Notes: generated from the sequence alone by a model not told the origin. Numbered from the stretch's first letter, positions 1 through 6,816 are shown. The stretch: 27,330 nucleotides of DNA from Fidelibacterota bacterium (GCA_002707765.1 PANV01000018.1:1-27330), one strand, 5' to 3'. Program-made: numbers and translations.

Positions 1-285
1 ATTAGATTAATTCAATTAAGTGATAATAATTTTTCAGGTTCGATCCCAATTGAAATAATGAATTTTACAAATGTGTTTCCTAATGGAGGGATACAATTAG
101 ATAATAATAATTTTACTTCTATTTCTGAAGATTTTTGTAATTATCAAGAAGATTTTCCTTCTTATCTAAATTTAACAAATAATAATATTTGTCCTCCTTA
201 CCCATCGTGTAGTCTAGATCCTTATGATTATTATTCTAATTATTTTATTATTATTGGGACTCAAGACACTTCAAATTGTCCTTAA
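1..285 (+). CDS. Leucine-rich-repeat protein, C-terminal fragment (5' end outside window)
   Basis: The frame is open from base 1 to the TAA at 283-285, so this is the last 94 residues of a longer protein. The first residues contain a plant-type LRR unit (LSDNNFSGSIP), followed by a second degenerate unit (LDNNNFTSI) and a Cys-rich end with CPPYPSC and a final TSNCP. Known LRR domains of this kind are solenoids used for binding, usually outside the cell; the paired cysteines suggest a disulfide-stabilised C-terminal cap on an exported protein. The signal peptide and remaining repeats are off the window. From memory, this kind of short Cys-rich tail after LRRs is common in marine SAR406-type genomes, but I cannot verify that here. 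The ligand and function are unknown. An internal ATG at 58 is not the real start, because the repeat continues upstream of it. Confidence 0.75.
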   Translation: MRLIQLSDNNFSGSIPIEIMNFTNVFPNGGIQLDNNNFTSISEDFCNYQEDFPSYLNLTNNNICPPYPSCSLDPYDYYSNYFIIIGTQDTSNCP

Positions 286-372
286 TCTTTAATTACTTCA
301 ATATCCACTTTAACAATTTTAACCACATCTTTTTGATTTAGTATTCTTTCTCTACAATACGGATTCAAAATC

Positions 373-561
373 TTAATAGGTTTTAACAACCTCAAAATAA
401 ACTATTTTTTCATTTTCAACCGTGTAGGATATAGAATTTGGGTTACAGCAAACCGTACAATCTTCAATTATATCAACAGTTTCAGAACAAAAATATAATT
501 CTACATCAACAAAATTATTTTCAAAACATGTTTGACACTTATATTTTTTTTCTAAAATCAT
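373..561 (-). CDS. CPXCG-type small cysteine-rich protein
   Basis: A 62-residue protein with two cysteine clusters: CQTC at residues 9-12 and EDCTVCC at about 33-39. The spacing, the acidic residue before the second cluster and the length match the CPXCG-motif Cys-rich family (Pfam Cys_rich_CPXG), whose usual form is CPxCGE followed about 25 residues later by EDCxVCC. These are presumed metal- (zinc-) binding proteins of unknown function. In this copy the first knuckle has lost its Pro and Gly (CQTCFE), but all the clustered Cys remain. It is divergent from the Trp-rich gene at 612 and convergent with the LRR gene. No clear Shine-Dalgarno site precedes the ATG at 561. An overlapping plus-strand open stretch here is the noncoding extension of the neighbour. 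Confidence 0.75.
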   Translation of the reverse strand: MILEKKYKCQTCFENNFVDVELYFCSETVDIIEDCTVCCNPNSISYTVENEKIVYFEVVKTY

Positions 562-611
562 TTATTAATTTTAATTATAAAAAAGCGAATTTTATATTTA
601 ATTTTCGGTAT
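562..611. promoter_or_regulatory. Divergent intergenic region, possible promoters
   Basis: This 50-nt region separates two divergently read small genes, so promoters for both must lie in it or within the opposite gene. On the minus strand a perfect TATAAT (579 to 574) sits 12 nt before the ATG of the Cys-rich gene, with no convincing -35 box. On the plus strand TATATT (593-598) lies 13 nt before the ATG at 612. In such AT-rich DNA both matches can arise by chance. Confidence 0.25.
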
Positions 612-815
612 ATGCATAATAAATATCTTAACTCTAAATGGACTTCTGTAAAAAAAGTGAAAGGATGGAGGCATTACCAAGTGAGAAATGTCTTTAAAAA
701 TAAAAAAGAATTAGAAATTTTTGCCGTTTGTGATAAAAATATTTTCTTTAATGTTACATTTAACGAAATAAGAAATGAAAACTTATGGCTACCCGGTTGG
801 AAGGAAATGGATTAA
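612..815 (+). CDS. TIGR02450-type tryptophan-rich protein
   Basis: A 67-residue protein rich in Trp and basic residues. The N-terminal NKYLNSKWTSV, the central HYQV and the terminal LWLPGWKE match the TIGR02450 'Trp-rich' family, which typically starts with K/N-x-LL-x-SKWTAV and ends with a W-x-x-GW motif. Members are about 65-75 residues long and have no established function. I chose the ATG at 612 because the family motif begins right after it. The frame stays open upstream to 438, but that stretch is antisense to the Cys-rich gene and shows no family similarity. No clear ribosome binding site is visible. The next gene begins 4 nt after the stop, which suggests co-transcription. Confidence 0.75.
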   Translation: MHNKYLNSKWTSVKKVKGWRHYQVRNVFKNKKELEIFAVCDKNIFFNVTFNEIRNENLWLPGWKEMD

Positions 816-819
816 TTAT

Positions 820-1053
820 ATGAAAATTAAAACAACAAAATTTACATTTATCTTTAGATTATTATGGTTTGTTACCATTATATCAATAATATTCATTAAT
901 ACAGAAAATAAAATAATGGTATATTCTGTTATTGTAGCATTGTTGATTCTTACAGCAATTACTGTAATTAGATCTTTAGAATCAAGAAATCAATGGCGAA
1001 GAATGATTGAGGATGGTGAGGTAGAGGTGAAGGATAAGATTTCTTTTGACTAA
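820..1053 (+). CDS. Small two-helix membrane protein, unknown function
   Basis: A 77-residue protein with two hydrophobic stretches (about residues 8-25 and 30-49) and a charged C-terminal tail (SLESRNQWRRMIEDGEVEVKD) that probably lies in the cytoplasm. I recognise no family. The ATG at 820 is preferred over an upstream in-frame ATG at 775 because 775 lies inside the Trp-rich gene and the hydrophobic segment begins shortly after 820; a weak AAGGAA lies at 801-806. Its stop (1051-1053) overlaps the TTG start of pgeF, so the two are probably translationally coupled. It could be an accessory envelope protein, but nothing in the sequence says what it does. Confidence 0.6.
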   Translation: MKIKTTKFTFIFRLLWFVTIISIIFINTENKIMVYSVIVALLILTAITVIRSLESRNQWRRMIEDGEVEVKDKISFD

Positions 1054-1678
1054 TAAACATTTATTTAATTTAAACGATTTTTTTGGTTTAGAAATCCAAA
1101 ATCCATCTATGTTTTTAACGACAAACAAACTTGAATCAAAAGAAATAGCATCATGTGTTCAAACGCATTCAAATAATGTTAAATACGTTGATAAACCAGG
1201 AATTTACAGAAATGTAGATGGGTTGGTTACTAATCTAGAAAATAAAATTAAATTAGTTATCCAAACTGCAGATTGTGTTCCTATTTTTATTACAGATTTA
1301 AAAAAGAAGAATGTTGGGTTGGTACACTCTGGTTGGAAAGGCACAGCAAATAGTATTATTATTTCAGCTATCTCTGTTTTTATTAATGAAGGTTCAGATA
1401 TTAAAGATATAAGTGTTTATTTAGGGCCATGCATAAAAAAATGTTGTTATGAGATTAAGGATGATGTATCAAAGTTCTTTGATAATAAATTTGTAATAAA
1501 AAAAAATAAAATGCAGTTTCTCGATTTGGAATCAAAGATTTTTGATGATGTATTGAAAATAGGATTGACTGAAAAGAAATTATTTAAATCAAATATTTGT
1601 ACATTTGAAAATAAAAATTTCTGTAGTTTCAGAAGAGATAATAAGAATTCTGGAAGGATGTATTCATACTTGATATGA
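1046..1678 (+). CDS. pgeF: Peptidoglycan editing factor PgeF (laccase-domain / YfiH family)
   Basis: A 210-residue member of the multicopper-polyphenol-oxidase/YfiH (DUF152) family. The metal-site triad is visible: His41 in QTHS, Cys77 in TADCVP and His94 in VHSGWKG, followed by LGPCI (126-130) and the conserved SFRRD near the C terminus. Family members act on purine nucleosides (phosphorolysis and deamination in YlmD/LACC1-like proteins). In E. coli PgeF prevents mis-incorporation of L-Ser in place of L-Ala in peptidoglycan stems. The only start near the frame's opening is TTG at 1046; the next ATG (1109) would shorten it further. Compared with usual members (about 240-260 residues), the N-terminal GGVS and following loop region is missing. 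It ends in an ATGA overlap with uppP, so it sits among envelope genes. Confidence 0.85.
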   Translation: MTNKHLFNLNDFFGLEIQNPSMFLTTNKLESKEIASCVQTHSNNVKYVDKPGIYRNVDGLVTNLENKIKLVIQTADCVPIFITDLKKKNVGLVHSGWKGTANSIIISAISVFINEGSDIKDISVYLGPCIKKCCYEIKDDVSKFFDNKFVIKKNKMQFLDLESKIFDDVLKIGLTEKKLFKSNICTFENKNFCSFRRDNKNSGRMYSYLI

Positions 1679-2472
1679 TAAATTATTTTGAAGCAATAAT
1701 ATTAGGAATTATTCAAGGCATTACAGAGTTTATGCCCATAAGTAGTTCTGGTCATTTAATTATTGGAAGAACCTTTTTTGAAATTGATTCATCCGGAACA
1801 GGTTCTTTTATAGAAGTTTTTTTACATGGTGGTACATTGTTATCAATTTTATTTTTTTGGAAAAAAGATTTAATAGATTCTTTCAAAACGATTGCAAAAG
1901 GTGATTTTAAACTATTATACTCAATTATTATTGCAACAATACCTGCAGCAATAATTGGATTATTTTTTAAAAATAAAATAAATAATTATTTTTTTGATAT
2001 TAATAATACGATGTATTTACCTTTTTCTTATCTTATTCTATCTGTAGTTTTATTTTTGACAAAATATAAGTTTAAAAATCATGACAGTTACAATAAAGTT
2101 ATATGCCAATTTGCTTTCATTATTGGTTTAGCTCAATGCTTTGCAATAATCCCAGGTATATCAAGGTCTGGGATGACAATTTCGATAGCAATTTTACTTG
2201 GTATTAATAAGAAAATATCTACAAAGTTTTCATTTTTGTTGGCAATTCCGATTTTAACATTTTCTTTTTTTGATTCTATTAAAGAAAATTTTAGTATTTT
2301 AATTGATGTAAGCAATTCATTACCTTTATTTTTTGGGTTTATTTCATCTTTTTTAACTGGCTATTTTGTGATTGCTGTACTTGTAAAAATGATTGAACAA
2401 AAACGTTTATGGTATTTTTCAATTTATTGTTTTTTACTATCAATTATGTTAGGTTATTATAATGTCGTTTAG
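1675..2472 (+). CDS. uppP: Undecaprenyl-diphosphatase UppP (BacA family)
   Basis: A 265-residue polytopic inner-membrane enzyme that dephosphorylates undecaprenyl diphosphate released by cell wall polymerases, regenerating the undecaprenyl phosphate carrier. Both signature regions are present: GITEFMPISSSGH (residues 15-27, with the catalytic Glu18) and PGISRSG (160-166, with the essential Ser/Arg). About eight hydrophobic helices span the protein and the length matches the family. The start overlaps the pgeF stop (ATGA, 1675-1678), with a GGAAGGA stretch 16 nt upstream. The 3' end overlaps holA by 11 nt. It supplies the lipid carrier needed by MraY/MurG in the dcw cluster and by the polyprenyl-linked glycosyltransferases downstream. 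Confidence 0.95.
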   Translation: MINYFEAIILGIIQGITEFMPISSSGHLIIGRTFFEIDSSGTGSFIEVFLHGGTLLSILFFWKKDLIDSFKTIAKGDFKLLYSIIIATIPAAIIGLFFKNKINNYFFDINNTMYLPFSYLILSVVLFLTKYKFKNHDSYNKVICQFAFIIGLAQCFAIIPGISRSGMTISIAILLGINKKISTKFSFLLAIPILTFSFFDSIKENFSILIDVSNSLPLFFGFISSFLTGYFVIAVLVKMIEQKRLWYFSIYCFLLSIMLGYYNVV

Positions 2473-3427
2473 TGTTGGAAAAGCAATAAGAGGTTTGAAA
2501 GATAATTTTGCAAAGAATTATTTTTTAACAGGTGATGATTATTTTTTACAAAGTTTTTTTATCAAGACTTTGAAGAAAAAATGTGGTGATGATTTTACTT
2601 TACATCATTTAAATTTTGAAGAGGAAAATGATGTAAACAGCTTTATCAATGAGATCTCATCTTTATCATTATTTTCAAGCAAAAGAATTTTTATTAATAG
2701 AAATTTAAATAAAGTATCTAAGGTCAATAAAGATCATATATTGAAATATTTAAATAATCCTTCAAATGACAAAATAGTTGTTTTTGTATCAGATGATTTT
2801 TATTCAAAAAATAAATTTTTTAAATCAATTTCTATGAAGTCGTTAACTGTTGATACAAGAACACCTTTTCCTAAAAAAATTAAAGAATGGGTTAGATTCT
2901 ATTTAAATAGTAATAATATTTCAATAAATTCTTCAATTCTTGATGATTTAGTTAGCTCAAATAATGATGAAATAATGACAATTTTAAATGAAGTAGAAAA
3001 ACTTTATCTTATTAATGAATGTAAAAATATTTTAGTTGATGAAAATCAACATATTTCAAAAAACCAAAAAAATATTAGACCTTGGCAATTTATAGATTCA
3101 TTAGGGAAAAAAAATAATATTTTATCAATAAATAATTATGAGTATTTACAATTCCAAGGGTATCAGTTAGTACCACTAGTAATAATAATGTATAATTTTT
3201 TTAATGATTTAATTCTATTTAAAAATGGAGATAAAAATTTATTTAGTATTAATAAAATTATTAATAATAATATGACAATCTATTCAAATAAATATACTGA
3301 AAAAGAAATAATCAATATAATTATCAGTTTACGCGATATGGATTTAAAAATTAAAAGTTCTTCTTTAAATCATCATAGTTTGATATCTATTTTTATTACT
3401 AAGATATGTGAAGGTTATTATGGATAA
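2462..3427 (+). CDS. holA: DNA polymerase III delta subunit
   Basis: A 321-residue HolA-like protein, the clamp-loader subunit that opens the beta sliding clamp. The N-terminal region carries the family's 'y-l-l-x-G-e-e-x-f-L' pattern as YFLTGDDYFLQSF (residues 20-32). The 'SLFSSKRIFINRN' stretch (about 70-82) corresponds to the conserved segment after the clamp-binding element. A lid-like region with EIMTILNEVEKL (about 170-181) and an all-helical C-terminal domain follow. Sequence conservation is low, as usual for HolA, but length and motif order fit. It overlaps uppP at its start and the sigma gene at its end, so it is likely read through as part of the same transcript; no clear ribosome binding site is seen. 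Confidence 0.85.
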   Translation: MSFSVGKAIRGLKDNFAKNYFLTGDDYFLQSFFIKTLKKKCGDDFTLHHLNFEEENDVNSFINEISSLSLFSSKRIFINRNLNKVSKVNKDHILKYLNNPSNDKIVVFVSDDFYSKNKFFKSISMKSLTVDTRTPFPKKIKEWVRFYLNSNNISINSSILDDLVSSNNDEIMTILNEVEKLYLINECKNILVDENQHISKNQKNIRPWQFIDSLGKKNNILSINNYEYLQFQGYQLVPLVIIMYNFFNDLILFKNGDKNLFSINKIINNNMTIYSNKYTEKEIINIIISLRDMDLKIKSSSLNHHSLISIFITKICEGYYG

Positions 3428-4004
3428 GATGACATTAACAGATGAAGAATTAATTTTAGCATTCCAAAATGGTGATAGAGATGCATTTAATCATATTGTT
3501 AATAGGTATAAAGATAAATTAACTAATTTTTTATACAGATTTACTTATGATATTGATGCAGCACAAGATTTAGCACAAGATACGCTTCTCAAAGTTTATA
3601 TTAATAAGGACTCATATAAGCAAATTGCAAAATTTTCTACATGGATATATACAATTGCTTCAAATTTAGCAAAAACAGAGCTTAGAAAAATAAAAAGGAG
3701 AAAAACTTTTACAATCTCTGATTTATCTACTGATGATAGAGAATTTGTCATTCACAGATCTGATGAAGATTCATTTGAGAATGAAGAAGATAACTCAGTT
3801 TCTGGAAAAATTTTAGAAAAATGTTTAGATGAATTAGACAATGAATTTAAAAATATAATTATTTTGAGAGATATACAGGAACTTTCTTACGATGAAATTA
3901 GTAAAATATTACAAATTCCCTTAGGGACTGTTAAATCGCGGATTAACAGAGGAAGGTTTAAACTTAAAGATTTATTAAAACAAAAAGGAGTAACACTTTA
4001 TTGA
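3420..4004 (+). CDS. ECF-type RNA polymerase sigma factor
   Basis: A 194-residue sigma-70 of the extracytoplasmic function group. Region 2 lies at about residues 17-88, with DAAQDLAQDTLLKVY (the -10 recognition/core-binding segment) and FSTWIYTIASNLA. An acidic linker follows, then region 4 at about 134-186 with the helix-turn-helix LSYDEISKIL/PLGTVKSRINRGR that recognises the -35 element. I chose ATG 3420 over the upstream GTG at 3408 because GAAGG (3410-3414) sits 5 nt before it. It overlaps the end of holA by 8 nt and is followed at once by its likely anti-sigma gene. Such pairs control envelope-stress or surface regulons; candidate targets are the downstream glycan genes, but this is inference. 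Confidence 0.93.
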   Translation: MDKMTLTDEELILAFQNGDRDAFNHIVNRYKDKLTNFLYRFTYDIDAAQDLAQDTLLKVYINKDSYKQIAKFSTWIYTIASNLAKTELRKIKRRKTFTISDLSTDDREFVIHRSDEDSFENEEDNSVSGKILEKCLDELDNEFKNIIILRDIQELSYDEISKILQIPLGTVKSRINRGRFKLKDLLKQKGVTLY

Positions 4005-4453
4005 TGAATTGTAATTATAAAGATAAAATTATATCTTATATTGAAAATGATTTAACCAAGAAAGAAATAGCTGAATTTGAGAGCGAGCTAGAAAAAAATT
4101 CTGAATTGCAACTTGAACTCAATGAGATGAAAGCTACTCTTAACTCATTTAAAAATTTACCTAAAATTGAGACTTCAAGTGATTTTATTGTGAATTTAAA
4201 TAATAGAATTGATGAGTATGAATCTAGTAAAATCAGAATATTTAATAATGTTTTTAGAAGAATATTAAGTTATAATTATTTACCTCAAATATCTATTGGG
4301 GCAGTTACATTGATTTTTTTATTAGCTATAAATTATTTTGGATTTACAAATTTTGATACAAATAGTAAAACACTATTAAGTAATAGCTCAGAAGTTGTAA
4401 ATATTGATGATAGTGAAGTAGCAGATGCTGATTCTTTAGATGTCATCGAATAG
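4004..4453 (+). CDS. Membrane anti-sigma factor without zinc site (predicted)
   Basis: A 149-residue single-pass membrane protein. The N-terminal 80 residues are highly charged and helical (starting MNCNYKDKIISYIENDLTKKE), resembling the ECF anti-sigma domain in layout. However, the HxxxCxxC of zinc-binding anti-sigma domains is absent; only one Cys remains, at position 3. A hydrophobic helix covers about residues 93-113, leaving about 36 acidic residues outside the cytoplasmic membrane. The role is inferred mainly from position directly after the sigma gene and from topology. The start is ATG 4004 (TGATG junction), or TTG 4001 adding one residue; AAGGAG at 3985-3990 serves either. By homology with known pairs it would hold the sigma factor at the membrane until an envelope signal triggers release or proteolysis. 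Confidence 0.75.
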   Translation: MNCNYKDKIISYIENDLTKKEIAEFESELEKNSELQLELNEMKATLNSFKNLPKIETSSDFIVNLNNRIDEYESSKIRIFNNVFRRILSYNYLPQISIGAVTLIFLLAINYFGFTNFDTNSKTLLSNSSEVVNIDDSEVADADSLDVIE

Positions 4454-4495
4454 ATTAATCAGTAAAAATTATATTTTATATTTAAAAAAAATTAT

Positions 4496-4503
4496 TAAAT
4501 TTG
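4496..4503 (+). promoter_or_regulatory. Candidate Bacteroidota-type -7 element (TAnnTTTG)
   Basis: TAAATTTG matches the Bacteroidota primary-sigma -7 consensus TAnnTTTG exactly and lies in the 80-nt gap before the 60-residue gene. No matching -33 TTTG box is seen upstream. In DNA this AT-rich the match may be chance, and whether this lineage uses that promoter type is unknown. Confidence 0.2.
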
Positions 4504-4525
4504 GCCTCTAAATAATAAAGGCTAA
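4501..4525 (+). promoter_or_regulatory. Leader hairpin just upstream of the 60-residue gene
   Basis: TTGGCCT (4501-4507) can pair with AGGCTAA (4519-4525), giving a 7-bp stem with one G-U pair and an 11-nt AT loop. It ends 8 nt before the ATG at 4534 and is not followed by a T run, so it is not an intrinsic terminator. It would cover the only purine-rich candidate ribosome binding site (AAAGG, 4517-4521). It could be a translational control element or chance. Confidence 0.3.
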
Positions 4526-4533
4526 GAATACTA

Positions 4534-4716
4534 ATGGCTAAGAAACAAACATTTGAAAGTAAGTTAAATAAATCTAGTGATAAGAAAAATCAGGTGAAAC
4601 TTATTCGCTCATTTTATTCAAAAGAGACACAGTCAATTAGATTTTCTGAGGAGATGGTTACAATACCAGAAGGAAAGTCAGTTGATAGTCACTTAAAAGA
4701 GATAGTTTCTAAATAA
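4534..4716 (+). CDS. Small basic protein, DUF4295-like (possible ribosome-associated protein)
   Basis: A 60-residue Lys-rich soluble protein. The stretch from about residue 20 (QVKLIRSFYSKET) through IRFSEEMV to the end resembles the Bacteroidota DUF4295 family. Those proteins are about 50 residues, begin MAKK, carry a K-x-I-K-x-V-K-S-pktGaytFkEe-like core, and are usually encoded beside ribosomal proteins bL28/bL33. The similarity is judged by eye and is weak, so the assignment is tentative. Here it is not beside ribosomal genes. It stands alone between two small gaps in the operon, with a hairpin in its leader and a possible weak terminator after it, which suggests its own expression control. 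There is no membrane segment and no Cys. Confidence 0.6.
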   Translation: MAKKQTFESKLNKSSDKKNQVKLIRSFYSKETQSIRFSEEMVTIPEGKSVDSHLKEIVSK

Positions 4717-4718
4717 TT

Positions 4719-4737
4719 GCAAGTTATTGCTTTTTTT
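4719..4737 (+). terminator. Weak intrinsic-terminator-like hairpin
   Basis: GCAA (4719-4722) and TTGC (4727-4730) form a 4-bp stem with a 4-nt loop, followed at once by seven T (4731-4737). It lies directly after the stop of the 60-residue gene. The stem is short, so termination would be partial at best, and poly-T runs are common here. Confidence 0.25.
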
Positions 4738-4753
4738 ATAGTTCCTATTTACT

Positions 4754-5701
4754 ATGAAGCAAATTGATATATCAGTTCTTATTCCAATTTTTAATGAACA
4801 AGATTCGATAAAAGAATTATATCAAGAAATAAAAAAAAATGTTCCTCAAGAATTTAGTTACGAAATCATTTATATCAATGATGGTAGTAATGATTCTTCT
4901 TTAGATATTATAAAATCCATTTTAGCTACAGATAAAAATGTCAAATTGATAAATTTATTTGTAAATAGTGGAAAATCAGAAGCTCTCAATATTGCTTTTG
5001 AAAAAGCTGCAGGAAATATTATTTTCACAATTGATGGTGATTTACAGGATGATCCAAAAGAAATTCCCAATTTAATAAATAAAATTAAATCTGGTTCTGA
5101 TATGGTAACTGGATGGAAAAAAAATAGAAAAGATCCTATATCAAAAAAAGTTTTATCAAAAATATTTAATTTCGTTTTGAGACTTATAACAGGTATAAAA
5201 ATTCATGATTTTAATTGTGGGTTAAAGGCTTACAAAAAGCACGTGATTAAATCTATAAATATTTATGGTGGACTGCATCGTTTTATTCCAGTTTTAATTA
5301 GTAGAAATGGTTTTTCAGTTGATGAGATTATAGTTAATCATAGAAAAAGAAAATTCGGTGAATCAAAATATGGTCAATCAAGAATATTCCATGGTTTTTT
5401 TGATTTAATTACGGTACTTTTTTTAAATAAATATTTTAATAAGCCATTACACTTATTTGGAAATCTTGGTTTTCTTATAATGTTATCAGGATTTATTATT
5501 AATTTTAAATTAAGTTATGATTGGTTAGTAAATGGTATTTGGATAACACCTCATAAAAATCCTTTATTTTTTCTAGGACTTTTACTTTTGATTGTTGGTG
5601 TTCAATTTTTTTCAATTGGTTTGATAGGTGAATTAGTTGTTTATTTAAACAGAAAAAATAAACTAAAGTACCAAAATATAGAATTTAATAATTTTGAGTA
5701 G
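4754..5701 (+). CDS. Membrane-anchored family 2 glycosyltransferase (polyprenyl-phosphate sugar synthase, CsbB/GtrB/ArnC-like)
   Basis: A 315-residue GT2 enzyme. A GT-A catalytic domain occupies residues 1 to about 230, with DGSND (43-47), the metal-binding DGDLQDD (94-100) and the signature HRKRKFGESKYG (196-207) typical of DPM1/GtrB/ArnC-type enzymes. Two transmembrane helices follow (about 232-251 and 271-294). This architecture is that of enzymes that load a sugar from a nucleotide onto undecaprenyl phosphate on the cytoplasmic face of the membrane. The sugar cannot be read from sequence. It begins a run of four surface-glycan genes that ends in a YfhO-like protein. In Bacillus, CsbB and YfhO act as such a pair. 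The gene starts after the second of the two gaps in the operon. Confidence 0.9.
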   Translation: MKQIDISVLIPIFNEQDSIKELYQEIKKNVPQEFSYEIIYINDGSNDSSLDIIKSILATDKNVKLINLFVNSGKSEALNIAFEKAAGNIIFTIDGDLQDDPKEIPNLINKIKSGSDMVTGWKKNRKDPISKKVLSKIFNFVLRLITGIKIHDFNCGLKAYKKHVIKSINIYGGLHRFIPVLISRNGFSVDEIIVNHRKRKFGESKYGQSRIFHGFFDLITVLFLNKYFNKPLHLFGNLGFLIMLSGFIINFKLSYDWLVNGIWITPHKNPLFFLGLLLLIVGVQFFSIGLIGELVVYLNRKNKLKYQNIEFNNFE

Positions 5702-5703
5702 TT

Positions 5704-6816
5704 ATGAAAATAGCTATTATTACTCCGTTCCCGCCACTAAGAGGTGGAATTTCTAAGTATTCATATAATTTATACATAGATTTAAGTAAATCAAGCGAGG
5801 TTTGTATATTTAATTTTACCAGGCAGTATCCATCGTTTTTATTTCCTGGGACGTCCCAGTATTTAGAAAATTACAGAATAAATAAATCAAAAAATATTTT
5901 TACTGTTATAGATAGTATAAATCCATTTTCATGGAGAAAAACTGCAGATATAATAATTCAAAAAAAAATTGATAAATTAATTTTTAGATTTTGGAATCCA
6001 TTTTTTTTACCTTGTTACATATACATTATAAAATATCTTAAAAAAAAGTCTAATATTAAAATTTTCTCAATCTGTGATAATGCATCTTCGCATGAGAGTT
6101 TTTATTTTCAGAAATTTTTAATGAAAAAATTTATCAATTCTATGGATGGTGTAATTACTATGTCAAAAAATGTTGAATCACAAATTTCAACCATTTCTAA
6201 ACATTCTAATATTAGAGTTTTTCCTTTACCTATAATAAAAGATTTTCAAAAAGGAGCCATTGCGAAACTTAAAAAAAATAGTTTGGATAAAGATAAAGTT
6301 ACCTTTTTATTTTTTGGATTAATTAGAGAATACAAAGGTATTGATATTTTATTAAATGCAATTAATCAAATAGATAATATAAAACTTAAAAAAACAAATT
6401 TTTTGATTGTTGGTGAGTCATATATAAATATTAATAAGTATAAAAAAATTTTAAATGAAGATAGAAGAAAATATGTTAAATGGTATAATCAATTTATTCC
6501 TGATAAGGAAGTAAGTTCATTTTTTTTAAAATCAGATTATATAGTTTTACCCTACAAAAAAGCATCTCAAAGCGGGATAATTCCAATGGCTTATCAATTT
6601 AATAAGCCAGTTATATGCAGTGATGTTTCAGGTTTAAAAGAACTAATAAACGAAAATACTGGATTTATATTTAAAAATGAAAGTGTTAACGAATTAAAAG
6701 AAATTATTGAAGAATGTATTGAAAATGATAAAACATTTACTGGTTTTATTGATATGCAAAAAAAATTATCTACTAAAAATTATGCAGAGAATATTTTAAA
6801 TTTCATTAATGAATAA
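5704..6816 (+). CDS. Family 4 glycosyltransferase (GT-B)
   Basis: A 370-residue GT-B enzyme. The N-terminal domain opens with MKIAIITPFPPLRGGISKYS, the glycine-rich acceptor-side loop usual in GT4. The C-terminal Rossmann domain begins at about residue 200 (FLFFGLIREYKGIDILL). The sugar-nucleotide-binding region near 285-310 reads SQSGIIPMAYQFNKPVICSD, where the common E-x7-E is altered: the first Glu is replaced by Ser/Gln-like residues. It has no membrane span and is probably cytoplasmic, adding a sugar to a lipid-linked or surface glycan. Donor and acceptor are unknown. It starts 2 nt after the preceding GT2 gene and overlaps the next one by 8 nt. Confidence 0.85.
   Translation: MKIAIITPFPPLRGGISKYSYNLYIDLSKSSEVCIFNFTRQYPSFLFPGTSQYLENYRINKSKNIFTVIDSINPFSWRKTADIIIQKKIDKLIFRFWNPFFLPCYIYIIKYLKKKSNIKIFSICDNASSHESFYFQKFLMKKFINSMDGVITMSKNVESQISTISKHSNIRVFPLPIIKDFQKGAIAKLKKNSLDKDKVTFLFFGLIREYKGIDILLNAINQIDNIKLKKTNFLIVGESYININKYKKILNEDRRKYVKWYNQFIPDKEVSSFFLKSDYIVLPYKKASQSGIIPMAYQFNKPVICSDVSGLKELINENTGFIFKNESVNELKEIIEECIENDKTFTGFIDMQKKLSTKNYAENILNFINE

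Noticed and set aside
438..611. Plus-strand extension of the Trp-rich gene to an ATG at 438
   Set aside because: It is antisense to the recognisable CPXCG-type gene and shows no family similarity; the Trp-rich family motif starts right after ATG 612.
775..819. Longer start (ATG 775) for the two-helix membrane protein
   Set aside because: It lies within the Trp-rich gene; the added residues are just its other-frame reading, and ATG 820 comes 4 nt after its stop.
2133..2315. Minus-strand open frame inside uppP
   Set aside because: It is complementary to the conserved UppP signature region and has no sign of independent coding.
4870..5070. Minus-strand open frame inside the membrane GT2 gene
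   Set aside because: It is antisense to the conserved GT2 catalytic motifs; no family was recognised.
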